This document shows, one piece after another, positions 24,441 to 32,450 of a DNA stretch of 64,000 nucleotides; within the stretch, counting starts at the first letter, position 1, and every line of letters begins with the position of its first letter. This DNA comes from Myxococcales bacterium. Its GTDB lineage: Bacteria > Myxococcota_A > Polyangia > Polyangiales > Polyangiaceae. The stretch lies in contig JAEUKE010000041.1 in the NCBI GenBank assembly GCA_016794345.1, positions 1 to 64,000 of the forward strand, given 5' to 3'. Made by a program: the position numbers and the translations under genes. Below the pieces are notes generated by a model that was not told where the DNA came from, searched no databases, and saw only the letters and a program-made list of their open reading frames with translations.

Positions 24441-24554
24441 GCGACGCCCTCCCCGCTCGAGCTTCACTTTCGGTCACGGCTCCGACCTCCGGCGGTCACC
24501 CACTCTTCGAAGGCGGCTCAACCAGGGGCGCCCACTTCACTTGGAGCAAACACG

Positions 24555-25250
24555 ATGGATCTTCGACCCGCTCACCGCTCGATTCTCGGCGTGGTTCTCT
24601 TCGCGGCGCTGCCGCTCGTCACCGGAGCGTCGGGCGACGGCTGCGGCGGCGACGTGGTCGTCGGCTCCGACGAGCCCTGCAAGGTCGCGGGTTGCAGCGG
24701 CCAGCTGTGCGTCGAGCCGGACGACGAGGGCGCTTCCACCTGCGAGTGGAACGACGTCTACGCGTGTTACGACCAGTTCGGCACCTGCGAGCGGGCGGAA
24801 GACGGCACGTGCGGCTGGCGACCGACGGCAGAGCTCCAGGGCTGCATCGACGCGGGGGGCCCCGCCCCGGAGCCGAGCCCGTGTGTCGTGACCGGCTGCA
24901 GCGGTCAGCTCTGCGCCGACGAGCCGATGGCGAGCACCTGCGAGTGGACCGCCGCCTACGCGTGTTATGGCGACTACGGGATCTGCGAGCGCGACGCTGG
25001 CGGCGTGTGCGGCTGGCGTCAAACCGAGGAGCTCACCGCGTGCCTCGCCGATCCGCGCGAGCCGGTCTCGGGCGCGTGCGTCAAGAGCAGCGGGGATGCT
25101 TGCGAGAGCGACGCCGACTGCATCGGCGGGGGCTGCGGCGGCGAGCTCTGCTTCAACCCCAACGTCAGCTCGGGCGCCTCCACCTGCGAGTGCACCGCGC
25201 CGAGCCTCGGCTGCGGCTGCGTGCAGGGCCAGTGCACCTGGTTCGAGTGA
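24555..25250 (+). CDS. Exported protein with two eight-Cys clusters, 231 aa
   Basis: A signal peptide (SILGVVLFAALPLVTGASG) without a clear lipobox is followed by two copies (residues ~40-95 and ~111-160) of the pattern C-x-V-x-GCSGQLC ... STCEW ... YACY ... G-x-CER ... G-x-CGWR-x-T-x-EL-x2-C. These resemble the bacterial 'eight-cysteine-cluster' domain (named from memory). A third, different Cys-rich segment follows (ACESDADCIGGGCGGELC, TCECTAPSLGCGCVQGQC). The even Cys number and export signal imply structural disulfides. It follows the ECF/anti-sigma pair by 114 bp and may be its target or partner (inference). Confidence 0.78.
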   Translation: MDLRPAHRSILGVVLFAALPLVTGASGDGCGGDVVVGSDEPCKVAGCSGQLCVEPDDEGASTCEWNDVYACYDQFGTCERAEDGTCGWRPTAELQGCIDAGGPAPEPSPCVVTGCSGQLCADEPMASTCEWTAAYACYGDYGICERDAGGVCGWRQTEELTACLADPREPVSGACVKSSGDACESDADCIGGGCGGELCFNPNVSSGASTCECTAPSLGCGCVQGQCTWFE

Positions 25251-25362
25251 GCCACGAGCGCCGGTCCGCCGAGCGGTTCCGAGAACACGAGCTTCGGATG
25301 GGCATCCCCGAGGTGTGGGGGTTCGAGCTCCCGCTTTTCGGAAGCACCGGGGGCGTGAGGCG

Positions 25363-26814
25363 TCACGCGAACCGCAGGACGCCGTCGTCGATCTTGCCGC
25401 GCCCGAGCGCGAGCGTGTCGAGCACGTAGTTCTGGTAGACGCGCCAGGGGCGCTTCGAGCCCTGGCGCGGGATGTGCTCGATCGATCGCAGGACATAACC
25501 CGAGCTGAAGTCGATGACGGGCTCGGGCGTGACGGTCGGGTCGTCTTGCACGGGGACGACCTTCGTCTGGCCGTGCTCCTCCATGTGGTTGAGGAGGCGG
25601 CTCACGTATTTCCCCGTCAGGTCCGTCTTGAGCGTCCACGAGGCGTTGGTGTACCCGATGGCGAAGGCGAGGTTGGGGACGTCGCTGAGCATCATGCCGC
25701 GGTAGACCATCGTGCTCTTCCCCTCCACCTTGCGCCCATCCACGACGAGCTCCGCGCCGCCGAGGAACTTCAGGTTGAAGCCGGTCGCGGTAACGATGAT
25801 GTCCGCCTCGAGCTCCGCGCCCGAAGCGAGCGTGATGCCCCTCTCCGTGAAGGTCTCGATCGTGTCGGTCACGACAGACGCCCTTCCCTGGCGGATCGCC
25901 TCGAAGAGGTCTCCGTCGGGGACCGCGCAGAGGCGCTGGTTCCACGGGTCGTAGCGGGGCGTGAAGTGCTTCGCCGCGTCGACCCCCGGGCCGAGCTCCT
26001 TCTTCACCGCACCGACGAGGAGCCGCTTCGCGTGCTCCGGGAACCGGCGGCAGTAGTTGTAGAAGGCCATGCCGAGCGCGACGTTTTTCCAACGCGTGAC
26101 GCGGAACGCGGCGCTCGCAGGGAACACCGACGAGATGGCCCGGGCGAGCGGATCGCGCTCGGGCCGCGACATGACGTAGGTCGGCGAGCGCTGGAGCATC
26201 GTCACGTGTGCGGCCGTCTTCGCCAGCTCCGGCACGAGCGTGACGGCGGTGGCGCCGCTCCCGATGATGACGACGCGTTTGCCCGCGTAGTCCAGCTCTT
26301 CAGGCCAGTGCTGCGGATGAACGACGGGGCCGCCGAAGCGCTCACGGCCCGCGAAGTCCGGCGTGTAGCCCTTTTCGTATTCGTAGTAGCCGGCGCACAA
26401 GTAGAGGAAGCGGCACGTGCGCTGGCTCACGGCGCCGGTCGCGACGTCCTCCACGTCGACCGTCCACAGCGAGTCCTCGCTGGACCAGGACGCGCGAACG
26501 AGGCGCCTCTTGAACTCCATCTTCTCGTCGATCCCGAAGGTGCGCGCCGTCTCCTTCAGGTACGCGAGGATCGAAGGGCCGTCCGCGATGGCCTTCGGGT
26601 TCTTCCACGGGTGGAACTCGAAGCCGAAGGTGTACATGTCCGAGTCGGACCGGATGCCGGGATAGCGGAACAAATCCCACGTCCCGCCGAGCCGCTCGCG
26701 AGCCTCGATGATCGTGAACGTGCGACGCGGGCTGAGTGTCTTCAGGTAGTAGGCGGCCCCGATCCCCGAGAGACCGGCGCCGACGATGAGCACGTCGACC
26801 GAGGGAGACTTCAT
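25363..26814 (-). CDS. Baeyer-Villiger-type flavin monooxygenase, 483 aa
   Basis: The two dinucleotide-binding motifs are GAGLSGIGAA (FAD, residue ~11) and GSGATAVTL (NADPH, ~190). Between them is the type I Baeyer-Villiger fingerprint FGGPVVHPQHWP (F-x-G-x3-H-x3-W-P). YPGIRSDSDMYTFGFEF and TATGFNLKFLGG are also typical of the EthA-like branch. The enzyme inserts one oxygen atom into ketones (or oxidises S/N) with NADPH and O2. It is in an operon with the acyl-CoA ligase upstream (13-bp gap), which hints at ketone-to-ester conversion feeding fatty acid metabolism (inference). Cytosolic or loosely membrane-associated. Confidence 0.92.
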   Translation of the reverse strand: MKSPSVDVLIVGAGLSGIGAAYYLKTLSPRRTFTIIEARERLGGTWDLFRYPGIRSDSDMYTFGFEFHPWKNPKAIADGPSILAYLKETARTFGIDEKMEFKRRLVRASWSSEDSLWTVDVEDVATGAVSQRTCRFLYLCAGYYEYEKGYTPDFAGRERFGGPVVHPQHWPEELDYAGKRVVIIGSGATAVTLVPELAKTAAHVTMLQRSPTYVMSRPERDPLARAISSVFPASAAFRVTRWKNVALGMAFYNYCRRFPEHAKRLLVGAVKKELGPGVDAAKHFTPRYDPWNQRLCAVPDGDLFEAIRQGRASVVTDTIETFTERGITLASGAELEADIIVTATGFNLKFLGGAELVVDGRKVEGKSTMVYRGMMLSDVPNLAFAIGYTNASWTLKTDLTGKYVSRLLNHMEEHGQTKVVPVQDDPTVTPEPVIDFSSGYVLRSIEHIPRQGSKRPWRVYQNYVLDTLALGRGKIDDGVLRFA

Positions 26815-26827
26815 CGTGGCAGAGCGG

Positions 26828-28492
26828 TCAGGTCCAGATGACCTTCTCGCTCTTCTTGTACCAGTCTTCCGCGAGCTTGCCGTACTTGTCCTCGATGACC
26901 GCGCGCTTGACCTTCAAGGTCGGCGTGAGCGTCCCGTTTTCGATCGTCCAGGCATCTTTCGTGACGGCAATGAGCTCGAGCTGCTCGTGTTGATCGAGCT
27001 CGGTGTTGATGCGCTCCAGATGCTCCAGCAGCGCTCTCTCGATCTCCGCCTTCGCGTCCCCGCCATCGAGCGCTTTGCGCGCCTGCTCGGAGAGCACGAC
27101 CACCGCGTAGGGCTGCGGCATGCCGCTGCCTTGCACACACGCGAGCTCGAGCGTCTCGGTGGTGAGGAGCTTGTTCTCGATCGGCGCGGGCGCGACGTAT
27201 TTGCCTTTGCTCGTCTTGAAGAGCTCTTTCACGCGACCGGTGATGCGCAAGAACCCCTCGGAGTCGATCGCGCCGCGATCGCCCGTCTTCAGGAACCCGT
27301 CGTCGGTCATGACCTCCGCGGTGATCTCGGGAGCCTTGAAGTAGCCGAGCATCGTGGCGGGGCTCTTCACCAGGATCTCGCCCTGATCGCTGAGCTTCGT
27401 CTCCACCCCCGGGTTCGTGATCCCCACCGTCCCGACCTTGGTCTGGCCCGGCCGGTTCAGGTGGGAGTAGGAGAAGTTCTCGCTCATCCCGTAGCCCTCG
27501 TAGAGCTCGAGCCCGAGGGAGCGGTACCAGGCGAGCAGCTCCGGCGGGATGGGAGCCGAGCCCGTGACCGCCAGGCGAACCTGATCGAGGCCGAGCCCGG
27601 CCAGCACCTTCTTGCCGATGAGGCCTCGCACGAACGGGATCTTGAGGAGCAGGCTGAGCCGCTGCTCCGGCATCTTCGCGAGGACGCCCTGGTGGAACTT
27701 CAGCCACAGCCGCGGCACACTCGCGAAGATCGTCGGACGAGCGCGCTTGATGTCGTTCACGAAGGTGTCGAGGCTCTCGGCGAAATAGATCTGTGTGCCC
27801 TGCGTGAACGTGACCGTCTCGACGATCGTGCGCTCGAACACGTGCGCGAGAGGCAGGTACGAGAGCATGCGGTCTTCGGGCGTCGCCTTCACGAGCTCCA
27901 TGATCAGCATCGACGCGCACATCGTCCCGAAGCTGTGCATGACCCCCTTGGGGACGCCGGTCGTGCCGGAGGTGTAGACGATCGTGGCGAGGTCGCTCGC
28001 CTCGCGCGTGGGTGATCCGACGGTCGGCTCCGTCTTGGCGACGATGTCCTCCCACGTGGGGTGGTCGCCCTTCATCTTGGGCGCGAGCGGCAGGATGATC
28101 CGCGGCAGCGACTCGGGGATGCCGGGCTCCATCTCGGAGAAGCCGTCGAGCTTGCCGACAAAGATGAGCTTCGACTCGCTGTGGTCGAGGATCTGGCGGA
28201 TCGTCTGGGCCGTGAGGATGGGATAGAGCGGCACGCTCACGTGGCCGGCCATCCAGATGGCGATATCGGCGAGGAGCCACCACGCCGTGTTCTTCGAGAA
28301 GAGCGCGATCTGGCTCTTGGGCGGCAGGTCGAGCGAGACGAGGTGCGTCGCCATGCGACGCGCCTCGTCCAGCGCCTCCTTGAACGTCAGCTCCTTCACC
28401 CGACCACCACCGAGCGGCTGCGTGAGCCAGGTGCGGTCGCCGAACTTCTTCTCGAGGTCGTAGAGATGATCGAGCTGGGTCTTTTCGGCCAT
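26828..28492 (-). CDS. Long-chain acyl-CoA synthetase (AMP-binding), 554 aa
   Basis: ANL-superfamily adenylate-forming enzyme. Motif A3 is YTSGTTGVPKGVMHSFGTM, A5 is in YEGYGMSENF, A7 is in TGDRGAIDSEGFLRITGRVK, and the final hinge and lysine region is RVKELFKTSKGKYVAPAPIE with a C-terminal LTPTLKVKRAVIEDKY. LFKTSKGKYVAP and LSYLPLAHVFER place it with FadD15-like long-chain acyl-CoA ligases. It activates a fatty acid to acyl-AMP and then acyl-CoA. The ATG at 28492 (MAEKTQLDHLYDLEKKFGDR) is the natural start; the longer frame upstream is intergenic and GST-overlapping. First gene before the monooxygenase. Confidence 0.93.
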   Translation of the reverse strand: MAEKTQLDHLYDLEKKFGDRTWLTQPLGGGRVKELTFKEALDEARRMATHLVSLDLPPKSQIALFSKNTAWWLLADIAIWMAGHVSVPLYPILTAQTIRQILDHSESKLIFVGKLDGFSEMEPGIPESLPRIILPLAPKMKGDHPTWEDIVAKTEPTVGSPTREASDLATIVYTSGTTGVPKGVMHSFGTMCASMLIMELVKATPEDRMLSYLPLAHVFERTIVETVTFTQGTQIYFAESLDTFVNDIKRARPTIFASVPRLWLKFHQGVLAKMPEQRLSLLLKIPFVRGLIGKKVLAGLGLDQVRLAVTGSAPIPPELLAWYRSLGLELYEGYGMSENFSYSHLNRPGQTKVGTVGITNPGVETKLSDQGEILVKSPATMLGYFKAPEITAEVMTDDGFLKTGDRGAIDSEGFLRITGRVKELFKTSKGKYVAPAPIENKLLTTETLELACVQGSGMPQPYAVVVLSEQARKALDGGDAKAEIERALLEHLERINTELDQHEQLELIAVTKDAWTIENGTLTPTLKVKRAVIEDKYGKLAEDWYKKSEKVIWT

Positions 28493-28545
28493 CCGCGAGG
28501 GTATTTCGCGGGCGTTCCCTTGCGTCAACGGTGGCCGGACCTCAT

Positions 28546-29154
28546 TCAGCCGTAGACTTTCTTGAACGCGGGCCGCACGCGCAGGCGCGCGAGGTACGCG
28601 GCCACATGGGGGGCGTCTTGGATCGCCCCGGCCTGGTCCATGAGGTTGAGCGCGTAGCCGACGGCCACGTCGGCCGCCGAGAACGCGTCGCCGAGGAGGT
28701 ACGACTTGCCGGCGAGCGCGGCGTCGAGCACGCGGCACGCAGCCTGCAGAGTAGGACGGTGCTCGTCCACCACCTCTTGTTTCCGCCGCTCGGGCGGGAA
28801 GATGACGGTATGGAAATAGGTCTTGATGACGGGCTCGTCGAGCGTCGCCGCGCTGTACACGATCCACTGGTAGTAGGCGGCTCGCTCGGCGGTCCCCAGC
28901 GCGGGCGCGAGCTTCTTCTCGGGGTGGCTGTCGGCGAGGTGCAGCACCGCGGCGCAACTCTCGAGGAGCTTCACCTCCCCGTCCTCGAAATACGGCACGC
29001 GCCCGTGGGGGTGCCGCTCGAGGTACCCCGCCTCCTTGTGTGCCCCTTTCAGGATCTCGACGAGGACGAACTCGTAGTCCACGCCGAGCTCCTCGAGCAT
29101 CCACCGGACGCGATTGGTCCTGGTCCCCGGAAAGCCGTGCAATCTGATCGTCAT
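28546..29154 (-). CDS. Glutathione S-transferase, 202 aa
   Basis: The N-terminal thioredoxin-like GST domain (residues ~1-78) has LHGFPGTRTNRVRWMLEELG, the cis-Pro motif GRVPYFEDGEVKLLES and a Ser for substrate contact (ESCAAVLHLAD). The helical C-terminal domain (~85-200) has the N-capping/hydrophobic-staple region (GDAFSAADVAVGYAL). It catalyses glutathione conjugation or reduction; the exact class is uncertain. The ATG at 29154 is preceded by GGAGGCTCTTTC; the ATG at 29190 gives a non-GST leader. It lies on the same strand as the acyl-CoA ligase with a 53-bp gap, and may be co-transcribed. Confidence 0.9.
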   Translation of the reverse strand: MTIRLHGFPGTRTNRVRWMLEELGVDYEFVLVEILKGAHKEAGYLERHPHGRVPYFEDGEVKLLESCAAVLHLADSHPEKKLAPALGTAERAAYYQWIVYSAATLDEPVIKTYFHTVIFPPERRKQEVVDEHRPTLQAACRVLDAALAGKSYLLGDAFSAADVAVGYALNLMDQAGAIQDAPHVAAYLARLRVRPAFKKVYG

Positions 29155-29168
29155 GAAAGAGCCTCCCT

Positions 29169-29186
29169 CGTTCGAGTCGACGAACG
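29169..29186. promoter_or_regulatory. 18-bp inverted repeat upstream of the GST gene
   Basis: CGTTCG (29169-29174) and CGAACG (29181-29186) are exact complements around AGTCGA. It lies 15 bp upstream of the GST start in an 83-bp gap after the regA-like gene. Candidate operator; the binding protein is unknown. Confidence 0.3.
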
Positions 29187-29237
29187 ACACGCTACGCGCC
29201 AGGGACGGACTCGGGAACCCGCAGGAGCGTTACACGC

Positions 29238-29777
29238 TCATCGCCTGGGCGCGTTCCGCCCGAGCTTTCGCTGCAGGGACCGCCGGTGCATGCCCAGCCG
29301 GCGCGCCGCCTGCGAGACGTTCCCGCCCGAGTCCACGAGGACACGTTGGATGTACTCCCACTCGACGCGCTCGAGGCTCGGCAGCGAGTCGTCCGCGTCG
29401 GCCTCGACGACGCGACCGAGGAGCGCGCGCTCGCACGCGGCGGCGTCCGTGGGCTTCGTGAGGTAGTCCTGCGCACCCGCGCGCATCGCGGCGACCGCGT
29501 TTGCGATGCTTCCGAAACCGGTGAGGACGACGATGCGGGTCCCTTCGTCGATGGCCCGGAGGCGCTCGACGAGCTCGATGCCGCTCGGACCAGGCATCCG
29601 CACGTCCACCAAGGCGTACTCGAGCTCCGCCTGCTTCGCGGCGACCTCCCCTTCGATCGCGTTCGCGGCGAGCGTCACCGCGAACCCGCGCCGAGCGAGC
29701 GCCGCGCCGATCGTCTCGCGGAAGGCCTTGTCATCGTCGACGACGAGAAGCGTCGGCAGCCCCTCGACCTCGCTCAT
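29238..29777 (-). CDS. RegA/PrrA/ActR-type response regulator, 179 aa
   Basis: Receiver domain at ~8-120 with the acidic pocket (LLVVDDDKAFRE), phosphoacceptor Asp in YALVDVRMPGPSG, Thr in VVLTGFGSIANAV and Lys in YLTKPTDA. The short C-terminal Fis-type HTH NVSQAARRLGMHRRSLQRKL is nearly the canonical RegA/ActR sequence. The length (~180) is typical. RegA proteins control redox-linked energy metabolism genes on phosphorylation by RegB. The gene overlaps the kinase gene by 4 bp (ATGA), so the pair is coupled. Confidence 0.93.
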   Translation of the reverse strand: MSEVEGLPTLLVVDDDKAFRETIGAALARRGFAVTLAANAIEGEVAAKQAELEYALVDVRMPGPSGIELVERLRAIDEGTRIVVLTGFGSIANAVAAMRAGAQDYLTKPTDAAACERALLGRVVEADADDSLPSLERVEWEYIQRVLVDSGGNVSQAARRLGMHRRSLQRKLGRNAPRR

Positions 29778-31012
29778 GCGGGGCTGGCCTCGAGACCGCC
29801 GAAGGTCATCTGGATGCGGGTGCCCGCCGGACTGCGGCGCTCGATCTGGAGCTTGCCGCCGGCGTGCCCGAGGAGCGTGCGCACGACGTAGAGGCCGAGG
29901 CCCATCCCTTCCCCCACGCCCTTCGTCGTGAAAAACGGCTCACCCACCCGCGGCAGATCGTCCTCGGCGATCCCCGCGCCTTCGTCCTCCACCGACACGT
30001 AAGGCACGCCGCCTCGCTCGCCTGCCTCGACCACGATCGGCGTCGCGCGGCCTGCGACGGCCTGCGCGGCGCGAGCGTTGTCGAGCAGGACGAACAGCGC
30101 CGCCTCGACGTCCGCGTGGCCGAGCGGAACGACGCCGGAGCCAGCGCTCCGGACCTCGACCTCGACGTCGGGGTTCGCGGCTCGCCACGCAGCGACGGCG
30201 AGCGGGACGCTGGTCGCGAGCTCCGCGTCGCCGCCCTCGGTGGGGGTCGCGCCAGGTCGCATGCGCTCGAGGACGGCGCGGCACCGCGCCACCTGTTCGC
30301 CGATGGCGCGAGCGTGCCGCGGCACCTCGTCCGCCGAGGCGTGCGAGAGCTCACCCGCGAGCACGGCGATCGTCCCGAGCGGCGTCCCCAGCTCGTGTGC
30401 GGTGCCGGCGGCGAGGGTGCCGAGCGCAGCAAACTTCATCGACTCCTGCGCGCGCTGCGACAGCTCCGCGAGCTCGCGCTCGCGCTCTTGCAGCGCGCGC
30501 CTCACCCGGGTGAGGAAAAACGCGACGAGGCCCGCGCCGAGCGCGAAGGCCACCCACATCCCGTAGAGGTGGCTCGCGAAGTCGGCGCCGGGCACGTGGC
30601 ACGAGGCGCTGCCGGGGACGAAGAAGAGCGCGCCGAACGTGCAGGCAGCGAGGCCGGCGATGAAAAACGTGGCCCCGGGCGGCAGCATCGAGGCCGCGAG
30701 CGCGACGTACACGAGGAGGATGGCGCTGAACGGGTTGGCCGCGCCGCCGGAGGCGCCGAGGACGACCGAGATCGTCAGCACGTCGAGGACGACGTGCGCG
30801 ACCACCGCGCGCGGGCGGATGACCCCGCCCGAGCTCGAGCGGATCGTCGGGGCGACGTTGGCCAGCGCGAGGACGGAGAGCGCCGGCACCGCGACCGCCC
30901 AGGAGACCGGCAGCCCGAGCCAGTGCTCCGACGCAGGCAGCGCGGCCGCGAGGATCGCGACGATGACCCAGCGGAGACCAAACAGCCAGCGGAGCAGGGA
31001 GCCGGTTATCAA
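29774..31012 (-). CDS. RegB/PrrB/ActS-type redox sensor histidine kinase, 412 aa
   Basis: About six membrane helices in residues ~5-170 contain the quinone-sensing motif GGAANPF (GGxxNPF), the hallmark of RegB-type kinases. A coiled coil leads to the dimerisation/H-box LGTLAAGTAHELGTPLGTI, followed 38 residues later by a Cys in QVARCRAVLERM, where RegB has its redox-active Cys. The ATPase domain has N-box LLDNARAAQ, G1 EDEGAGIAEDDL and G2 GEGMGLGLYVV. The GGxxNPF motif and the Cys together support redox/quinone sensing. Coupled to the RegA-like gene by ATGA; 4 bp behind the YtkA-like lipoprotein gene. Confidence 0.93.
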   Translation of the reverse strand: MITGSLLRWLFGLRWVIVAILAAALPASEHWLGLPVSWAVAVPALSVLALANVAPTIRSSSGGVIRPRAVVAHVVLDVLTISVVLGASGGAANPFSAILLVYVALAASMLPPGATFFIAGLAACTFGALFFVPGSASCHVPGADFASHLYGMWVAFALGAGLVAFFLTRVRRALQERERELAELSQRAQESMKFAALGTLAAGTAHELGTPLGTIAVLAGELSHASADEVPRHARAIGEQVARCRAVLERMRPGATPTEGGDAELATSVPLAVAAWRAANPDVEVEVRSAGSGVVPLGHADVEAALFVLLDNARAAQAVAGRATPIVVEAGERGGVPYVSVEDEGAGIAEDDLPRVGEPFFTTKGVGEGMGLGLYVVRTLLGHAGGKLQIERRSPAGTRIQMTFGGLEASPA

Positions 31013-31016
31013 CGTG

Positions 31017-31415
31017 TCACTCGACGAGTATCTCGAACGTCACGGTGTCGTGAGCGCCCTCGGCTTCGGCGTCAAGCTCGAGCGTCCACTCGCCGGGCAT
31101 CATCAGCTCGAGGTCGTTGATCTCATAGATGCCTTCACCCAGGTCGTCCGCCCGAGCGGCGCTCTCGGTGTGCGTATGGCCAGGCATTCGTGCCGTGATC
31201 CAGACGTTGACCCCCTCGAGGGGCACGTCGTCGCGCAGGATGGTCAGCTCGGCCGAGACCTTGCCCGCGGGGACGGCGCCGGCGAGGTCGAGCTCGAACT
31301 CGAGGACGCCCGACTCACCGACGTCCTCGCGAACGGGCTCGTCTCGTTCCGCGGTGGCCTGGGAGCAGCCGACGAGGACGAGGATGAAGGGGAGGATGGA
31401 ACGGGTCATGATCAT
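31017..31415 (-). CDS. YtkA-like lipoprotein, 132 aa
   Basis: Lipoprotein signal MIMTRSILPFILVLVGC, then a ~100-residue Ig-like beta domain with ILRDDVPLEGVNVWITARMP and GHTHTESAARADDLGEGIY. It ends in MMPGEWTLELDAEA, which is the layout of YtkA/FixH-like domains (PF13115 type, named from memory). His and Met residues around MPGHTH suggest possible copper contact, as in other YtkA/FixH relatives linked to cytochrome oxidase assembly. The ATG at 31415 overlaps the TGA of the barrel gene (ATGA) and is chosen for that reason; a second ATG lies at 31409. Part of the regBA operon. Confidence 0.75.
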   Translation of the reverse strand: MIMTRSILPFILVLVGCSQATAERDEPVREDVGESGVLEFELDLAGAVPAGKVSAELTILRDDVPLEGVNVWITARMPGHTHTESAARADDLGEGIYEINDLELMMPGEWTLELDAEAEGAHDTVTFEILVE

Positions 31416-32323
31416 TTCTCGAGCAAGGCGAGGCGCACGGCGAGCGAGGCCGACACCTCGGCGGTTTCTTGCGCACCGAAGCCATCCGCGGGGAGCGGTC
31501 CGCGAAGGCGCGCGACGAAGGCGAGACGACGATTGACGGGGAACCAGCCGAAGAGCGCGAGATCGGTCTTGCTGCGACCGACCTCGCTCGGCTCTGCGGA
31601 CTCGATGAGCGGAGCGGCCTCGGCCTCGTGGCTGACGCCGGCGCCGATCGAACCCCAAGCAAAACTCGGGCCCAGCGCAGCCGTGACCGTCAGGCGCGGC
31701 GCACGCAGGACGCGTTCGGCGCCGATCGACTCCGGCACGAAGAAGCCGGCCGTCGCGTCGACGCGCGCGAAGAAGATCTCCTCCCAGAGCTTGTCGGCCG
31801 AGACGCCAACCACGACCTCACCGGCGCCTTGCCCCGTGACGTCCACCGCGAGGTCGTCGGTCGCGCGAGAAGCAGGGACGCCGGTCGGGACCACGGCTCC
31901 GACGAGCGCGGAGAACCCGGGCCAGTAGCGCGTGTCCGCGCTGTCGACGATCGTCACGCGGGCGCGCGCGCGCACGTCGCCGACACCCCCACCGACCGCG
32001 GAGACGGAGCCCGACTCGCGGACGTTGATCGAGCCGTCGAGCGAGGCGCCGACCTCGAGCCGCTGCGTCACGCGCGCGACGGCGTCGACGAAGATCGACG
32101 CCCCCACGTCGGTGCTCCCCGCGGGGATCCCGTGAAAGCCGCCGTCGGCGTCGAAGCTGCCGAACCGCGGCTTGAACGCGAGCCCCAGGGACGTCGCGAG
32201 GGCCTCGCTCGAGAGGAGACGATCGCCCAACGTCGACACCTCGCCACAACACGCGCCCGCCTCCGCGATGCGCGGCGCGAGCGTCGCGGCGAGGAGAAAG
32301 GCGAGACCGAGCGGGCGACTCAT
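31412..32323 (-). CDS. Putative outer-membrane beta-barrel protein of the regBA operon, 303 aa
   Basis: Signal peptide (PLGLAFLLAATLAPRIAEA) with the mature N-terminus GACCGEVSTLGDRLL, including an adjacent Cys pair. The rest alternates polar and hydrophobic residues with many Gly/Ala strands (LEVGASLDGSINV, VGDVRARARVTIVD) and ends in SASLAVRLALLEK, consistent with a transporter/phenol-degradation-MetA-like outer-membrane barrel. Coupled by ATGA overlap to the YtkA-like gene and thus to the RegBA-type sensor. The ATG at 32323 lacks a strong Shine-Dalgarno; a TTG at 32341 would add six residues. The CC pair may bind a metal or form a redox switch (speculative). Confidence 0.7.
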   Translation of the reverse strand: MSRPLGLAFLLAATLAPRIAEAGACCGEVSTLGDRLLSSEALATSLGLAFKPRFGSFDADGGFHGIPAGSTDVGASIFVDAVARVTQRLEVGASLDGSINVRESGSVSAVGGGVGDVRARARVTIVDSADTRYWPGFSALVGAVVPTGVPASRATDDLAVDVTGQGAGEVVVGVSADKLWEEIFFARVDATAGFFVPESIGAERVLRAPRLTVTAALGPSFAWGSIGAGVSHEAEAAPLIESAEPSEVGRSKTDLALFGWFPVNRRLAFVARLRGPLPADGFGAQETAEVSASLAVRLALLEK

Positions 32324-32399
32324 GAGGAGGTTCCGGCGCAACCGAGGTCGTGCTTAACAGCGCGGCGCAAGGCCGGCGCGCGACAAGGCGTCGCACCCC

Positions 32400-32424
32400 C
32401 GATCGCGCATTTCGTGCGCGATCG
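32400..32424 (-). terminator. Strong stem-loop after the RMD1-like gene
   Basis: CGATCGCGCA (32400-32409) pairs perfectly with TGCGCGATCG (32415-32424) over a 5-nt loop. It lies 27 bp downstream of the minus-strand DUF155 gene and upstream of the barrel operon on the same strand. No T run follows, so termination may need Rho; it could also be an operator for the operon downstream. Confidence 0.4.
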
Positions 32425-32450
32425 GCTGCATCGGGTTCGCTCTGCGTGGC

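Noticed and set aside
30639..31928. Long plus-strand frame opposite the regB and barrel genes
   Set aside because: Arg/Ser/Ala-rich antisense sequence with no motifs; the minus-strand genes carry clear family signatures.
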